Positions 59,981 through 64,000 of a stretch of DNA of 64,000 nucleotides are shown here, piece by piece. Below the pieces are notes generated by a model that did no database searches, was not told where the DNA came from, and saw only the letters and a list, made by a program, of their open reading frames with translations. Position 1 is the first letter of the stretch, and every line of letters begins with the position of its first letter. A program made the translations under genes and the position numbers. Origin of the DNA: Channallabes apus (lineage: Eukaryota > Chordata > Actinopteri > Siluriformes > Clariidae); contig CM060118.1 of NCBI GenBank assembly GCA_030522415.1, positions 16,794,151 to 16,858,150 of the forward strand, written 5' to 3'.

Positions 59981-60522
59981 TGTAAAGCCTTTTTGTTAAC
60001 GGGCACGTTGTCACGAACACACAGAGACACAGATGCAGTGAAATAGGTGCACTTTATTTACAGAGACTTAAAGTGATATCCTGTCTTTTCCTTTAGGATT
60101 GTGTGGGCACAGTCTACCGGCGGCGATCTGTGCTCAGGTGTGGCACGAGGCCAAACTGCCGGGGTCGCTGCGCAGGTGCGGCGTGACGAGGTGGCGGGTG
60201 CGTGATAACGTCGGTGCCGGCTTGGTTGCGTCCGCGAAGAGTTTCCCCCACAGGTGTCCGAATCTGGAAATAAATAAGATAGACATACACATGAGTCATC
60301 ATATCTAGAGCCCCCGTTCGCCGGCATTTGCCGCCTGGTCTCCTTTCTCTGGACCGGTTGACAGGTGGAGGGTAAATTCCTTCCTGTGGCCAGTGCCAGC
60401 GAATCGTGGCGCCCCGCCCCTTTCTGGAATGTCGAGTATTTTATGGCTCGGGAGTCATTTCCCTTTAGCGAGCGAGGAGGCTTTCTCTCTCTATGTGCAC
60501 GGGCTGTAAGCCCGTCGCCACA
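59981..60522 (-). repeat. 5' LTR of the Gmr1-like element (542 bp)
   Basis: On the minus strand from TGTGGCGACGGGCTTAC (60522) to GGCTTTACA (59981). It lacks the ~46-bp stretch found in the 3' LTR. Since both LTRs are copied from one template at insertion, the difference arose afterwards or by recombination. Confidence 0.95.
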
Positions 60523-60767
60523 GCATTCAACAGTGAAATTGGACGATATGAAAAGAGGATTCTTTTCTTTCTTTAAAATTTAGGAGATAACTGCTTGCCG
60601 CATAGTTAAAGGTAATGTAGCGTCTGCTTAGGATCACAAATGATCATTTGGACTCTATGAATGCAAGAGACCCTTTTAGCCTTTGACATTTGCATATAAA
60701 TTACAGACCTAGACCCACATTCTACATTTATATGGATGTTTATTGCCAGTGAGTTCCCCACCCTTAT
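60523..60767 (-). pseudogene. L1-clade LINE, right piece (RT motif 2 region)
   Basis: Minus-strand reading includes YRPISLLNAN directly before the Gmr1-like insertion, preceded by frameshifted RT sequence. It ends at the tail of the next LINE (60768). Confidence 0.75.
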
Positions 60768-63700
60768 TCAATTCAATTCAGTTTTATTTGTATAGCGCTT
60801 TTAACAATTGACATTGTCTCAAAACAGCTTTACACAATCAAAAGAATTATTTAAGTTTGTATGGAATGTGAATGTGTATGAATCAAAAATGGTCAGATAG
60901 TCCCTGGTGAGCAAGTCCGAGGGCGAAAGTGGCAAGGAAAAACTCCCTGAGATGGTAATAGGAAGAAACCTTGAGAGGAACCAGACTCAACAGGGAACCC
61001 ATCCTCATCTGGGTGAAACAGAGAAATTATCTGCATTTATACAGTGTTAAGTGTTAGGTTCAGCTATAATTGTTGATGTTAATTGATGTTAAAATGGAGT
61101 CCAGTAGTTATTGGAGACTCAGATAGACTTGTAGAAAGTTCCAGTCCTGAACTATCGAATTGTCAAGTCCTTAGAGAAACAGCTGACAACACCAGTCGAG
61201 GCCAGAACCATCTTCTAAGTAGAGAGAATCATCCCCAGACACCAGACGCATCCCAAAGAGACAGACGGGGCATCCATGCGACGAGACCTCCAACCAGAAA
61301 CGGGGCACCAGGATGGATCAGACAGGTCCGGAGGGCAGAGGTGGCAGCTCAGGAATGACATGTGTAGCTCGACAGAGAGAGAGAGAGAAAGAGTGAAAGG
61401 GGGAGACAGGGGGAGAGAGGAAAGAGAAAGAGGGGGAGAAAGAGAAGAAGAGGAGAGATGGCAATTAGGTATGGTCACAGTCACAATGTATAATATGAAT
61501 GTATATTTACTGTAGAGTGCAAGCAGGGACTCCGGCAGGACTAACTATGACAGCATAACTAAAAGGGAGAGCCAGAAGGAAACACAAACATGAGGGCTCC
61601 CTGAGATGTAAAGCAAACAATCACCTCACAGTCAACAAACCTGAGTGATCAAATGAGAGTGAGGAAGACAGCATCTAAACATACCAGTTCACCATAATAC
61701 TCTACGTCCATGAGTCCCCCAGATCTGCTCCTTTACCTATGGCAAATCTATTTATAAAAATGCTTGGCTAAATAAATAGGTTTTTAGCCTAGACTTAAAC
61801 ACTGAGACTGTGTCTGAGTCCCGAACACTATTTGGAAGACTATTCCATAATTTTGGGGCTTTGTGAGAAAAAGCTCTGCCCCCAGCTGTAGTTTTCATAA
61901 TACGCGGTACTGACAAGCAGCCTGCATCCTTTTACCGAAGTAGGCGTGGTGGATCGTAAGACACTAGCAGTTCGCTCACATACTGCGGCGCGAGACCATT
62001 TAATGCTTTATATGTCAAGAGTAGTATTTTAAAATCAATGCGAAATTTCACAGGGAGCCAATTTAGTGAAGATAGGATAGGGGTGATGTGCTCATATCTT
62101 CTGGTTCTAGTGAGGACTCTCGCTGCTGCATTCTGGACTAGCTGAAGCTTGTTTATGCACCTAACAGAACAACCAGAAAGTAAGCCATTACAATAGTCCA
62201 ACCTAGAAGTGATAAAAGCATGAACTAGTTTTTCTGCATCGTTTAGCGACAATATATTTCTTATCTTGGCAATATTTCTGAGGTGAAAGAATGCTATCCT
62301 GGTGATATTATCTACATGAGCTTCAAATGAAAGGCTGGAATCTATAATCACGCTGAGGTCTTTTACTGTTGCACTTGATGGAACAGAAAGGCCATCTAAA
62401 GTTACGGTGTGATCTAAGATTTTACTTCTAGCTTTATGCAGTCCTATGACTAGAACTTCTGTCTTATCCGGATTAAGCAGAAGGAAGTTAATTAGCATCC
62501 AATTTCTTATGTCCTGCACACATTGCTCAACTTTAGTAAGATGGTTTTTCTCATCAGGTTTTGTTGAGACGTATAGCTGTGTGTCGTCAGCATAACAATG
62601 AAAACTAATACCATGCTTACGGATTATGTTGCCCCGAGGAAGCATGTAAAGGGAAGCAGTGGGCCTAAAACTGAACCCTGCGGAACGCCAAACTCCACTA
62701 GAGAACATGCAGAATAATCACCATTTAAGTCTACATACTGATAACGATCGGTCAAATAGGATCTGAGCCAGGAGAGGGCTGTACCCTTAATTCCAACTAC
62801 ATTTTCTAATCTGTGAAGAAGAATAGCATGATCAATGGTGTCAAAAGCTGCACTGAGGTCGAGTAATACAAGCATAGTTACACAACCCTGATCAGAGGCC
62901 AATAGGAGGTCATTTACTACTTTAACGAGTGCTGTTTCTGTGCTGTGATGAGGCCTAAATCCTGACTGATACAGTTCATGTATGCCATTTCTATGTAGAT
63001 ATGAGCATAGCTGCTCTGCTACTATCTTTTCCAGAATCTTAGAGATAAAGGGGAGGTTTGATATTGGCCTGTAATTGGACAGCTGACAGGGGTCGAGGTC
63101 AGGTTTCTTAATTATTGGTTTGATAACTGCTAATTTAAAAGATTTTGGAACATAACCAATACTGAGTGATGAATTAATTATTCTCAACAGCGGTTCTGTT
63201 ATTACTGGTACTATCTGTTTAAGAAAATGTGTCGGTATAGGATCTAATATATAGGTTGATGAATTTGCAGAAGAGATGAGTGAAATTAGTTCATTCTCTT
63301 CAAGAGGAGTAAAGTATTCTAGGTTTGAATCTGACATGGCTAGGTTAACATCAGTATCAATTACATTGTTCGGTTTCAAAACCTCAATTTTATGCCTGAT
63401 ATTTACAATTTTATTATTAAAAAAGTTCATGAAGTGCTCACTATTGCATGATGTTGTTGTGGAGATTTCTGTAGTGGTCTTATTTCTGGTTAATTTGGCT
63501 ACGGTATTAAATAAAAATCTAGGATTATTTTTATTTTCTTCTATAAGAGTGGAGAGATACGTTGATCTAGCTACACTAAGAGCTTTCCTATAGTTCAGGA
63601 TGCTCTCTTTCCATGCTATTTGAAATACTAATAATTTAGTTTGACGCCATTTACGCTCTAATTTCCGAGCAGTCTGTTTTAAAGTGCGTGTGTGGTCGTT

Positions 63701-64000
63701 ATACCAGGGAGCGAGTTTCTTATCTCTAATAATTCTTCTTTATCTAAGGTACAACGAAATGTCGACTCTAAATATTCAGTCGCCTGATCGAGTTCTGTGG
63801 GGTCAGACGGTGACCTAATCGAAGTTGGTAACTCTGGGAGATTACTGATAAAACTCTGTGTGGTAGTTGATGTGAATGTACGTTTAATACGGTAGCACGG
63901 TGCTGTGCGTACATTATCACTGTGACACACTTGAATGGAGACAAGATAGTGATCTGAGATAATTTCAGACAGTGGAATTGTGAATACATTTCTCATAATT
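60768..64000 (-). mobile_element. LINE (L-H), L2/CR1-like, minus strand, running off the window
   Basis: The 3' end on the minus strand is an ATTCA-type tandem tail (60768-60785), then a 3' UTR with GA-rich repeats (61374-61445). RT frames: 61932-62708 ([13 protein letters not shown] active site near 62570-62605, VKDLSVIIDSSLSFEAHVDNI, SRLDYCNGLLSGC, LPVKFRIDFKILLLTYKALNGLAPQY) and 62624-63430 ([75 protein letters not shown]). The two overlap by 85 bp because of one frameshift just after [12 protein letters not shown]. At 63679-63996 is the end of the endonuclease (SEIISDHYLVSIQV). The upstream part is beyond 64000. Confidence 0.92.
61932..63430 (-). pseudogene. LINE ORF2 reverse transcriptase, one frameshift
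   Basis: Two long frames cover the RT domain almost completely. The only obvious lesion in the core is the frame change at about 62624-62708, between the [10 protein letters not shown] motif and the YADD motif. 63430-63679, between RT and endonuclease, is also out of frame. The catalytic residues of YADD and of the LDLSAAFD motif are preserved. Fragments of the same family occur at 44538-46611 and 50105-50400. Confidence 0.9.

Larger units (their letters stand above)
55322..60522 (-). mobile_element. Gmr1-like Ty3/gypsy LTR retrotransposon, nearly intact, 5.2 kb
   Basis: Both LTRs are present (55322-55908 and 59981-60522), starting TGTGGCGACGGG and ending GGCTTTACA on the minus strand. The 5-bp target duplication is perfect: GCATT at 55317-55321 and 60523-60527. 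After the 5' LTR comes TTGGTGGAGAATGCGGGC, a TGG-initial primer-binding-site candidate, and before the 3' LTR is a GAGGGGGGGG polypurine tract (plus strand 55912-55921). There is one long gag-pol frame with integrase placed before reverse transcriptase, the diagnostic order of Gmr1-like elements. The LTRs are nearly identical apart from a ~46-bp length difference, implying a fairly young insertion. Confidence 0.95.

Noticed and set aside
59970..60030. Earlier GTG start for the Gmr1-like gag-pol, inside the LTR
   Set aside because: The first ATG (59970) lies at the primer-binding site as usual for such elements; the upstream 20 codons are LTR sequence without an ATG.

Overview
This window is nuclear DNA from a teleost fish. 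The evidence is vertebrate-type intron/exon signals, a single-exon seven-transmembrane receptor gene, and several repeat families typical of fish: Tc1 elements with IR/DR ends, hAT elements with 8-bp target duplications, tRNA-derived SINEs, L2/CR1-like LINEs, Ty3/gypsy, Gmr1-like and BEL/Pao LTR elements. The species cannot be told from the sequence. Almost the whole window is mobile DNA, and the only convincing intact host gene is the receptor at 27.0-27.8 kb on the minus strand.

Layout. 0-4.1 kb: a Tc1 element with an intact transposase sits in a broken BEL/Pao element, which is also cut by a long LTR that itself carries a SINE. 4.1-10.7 kb: a GC-rich promoter-like block, then a 4.4-kb hAT element with a perfect 8-bp duplication and a second hAT and another TIR element nested inside it. 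10.7-13.5 kb: second copy of the long LTR, cut by a degenerate Tc1-like element joined to a gypsy gag/LTR remnant. 14-17 kb: broken LINE and Tc1-like pieces. 17.1-22.2 kb: a decayed gypsy element with its 3' LTR, and an inverted solo LTR of the same family. 23.4-26.5 kb: a dead Tc1 copy in a TATC microsatellite beside a LINE fragment. 27-29.7 kb: the receptor gene with a possible upstream exon, then a small solo LTR. 30.7-34.5 kb: a decayed chromodomain-type gypsy with its 3' LTR, a Tc1-like tail and a SINE. 34.8-37.8 kb: a 3.0-kb composite bounded by Tc1 ends that carries an intact transposase and an inverted copy of the 25-26.5-kb segment. 38-46.6 kb: a full-length 922-codon LINE inside an older LINE, then another LINE with a Harbinger-like insertion. 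46.6-50.1 kb: a decayed gypsy. 50.7-52.7 kb: third copy of the long LTR, bounded by a 4-bp duplication. 52.7-60.8 kb: LINE and L1 remnants; the L1 is split by a nearly intact Gmr1-like LTR element (55.3-60.5 kb). 60.8-64 kb: another LINE running off the end.

Three things stand out. (1) A ~2-kb LTR family, present three times, carries its own TATA box, a tiny first exon (ATG plus one base), a conserved short intron, and an open frame with an acidic start, a basic cluster and two TQT-type motifs ten residues apart. In the best copy a 17-bp perfect inverted repeat pairs the splice donor with the sequence just after the stop codon. (2) The 34.8-37.8-kb segment is a composite Tc1 unit that has moved 1.3 kb of passenger DNA, and its donor-like locus is still present in inverted orientation, so the receptor gene lies between ~3-kb near-identical inverted repeats. 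(3) The Gmr1-like element is complete (LTRs, PPT, single gag-pol frame, SCAN-like gag, integrase before reverse transcriptase, TSD), but its reverse transcriptase active site reads YLND in place of YxDD.
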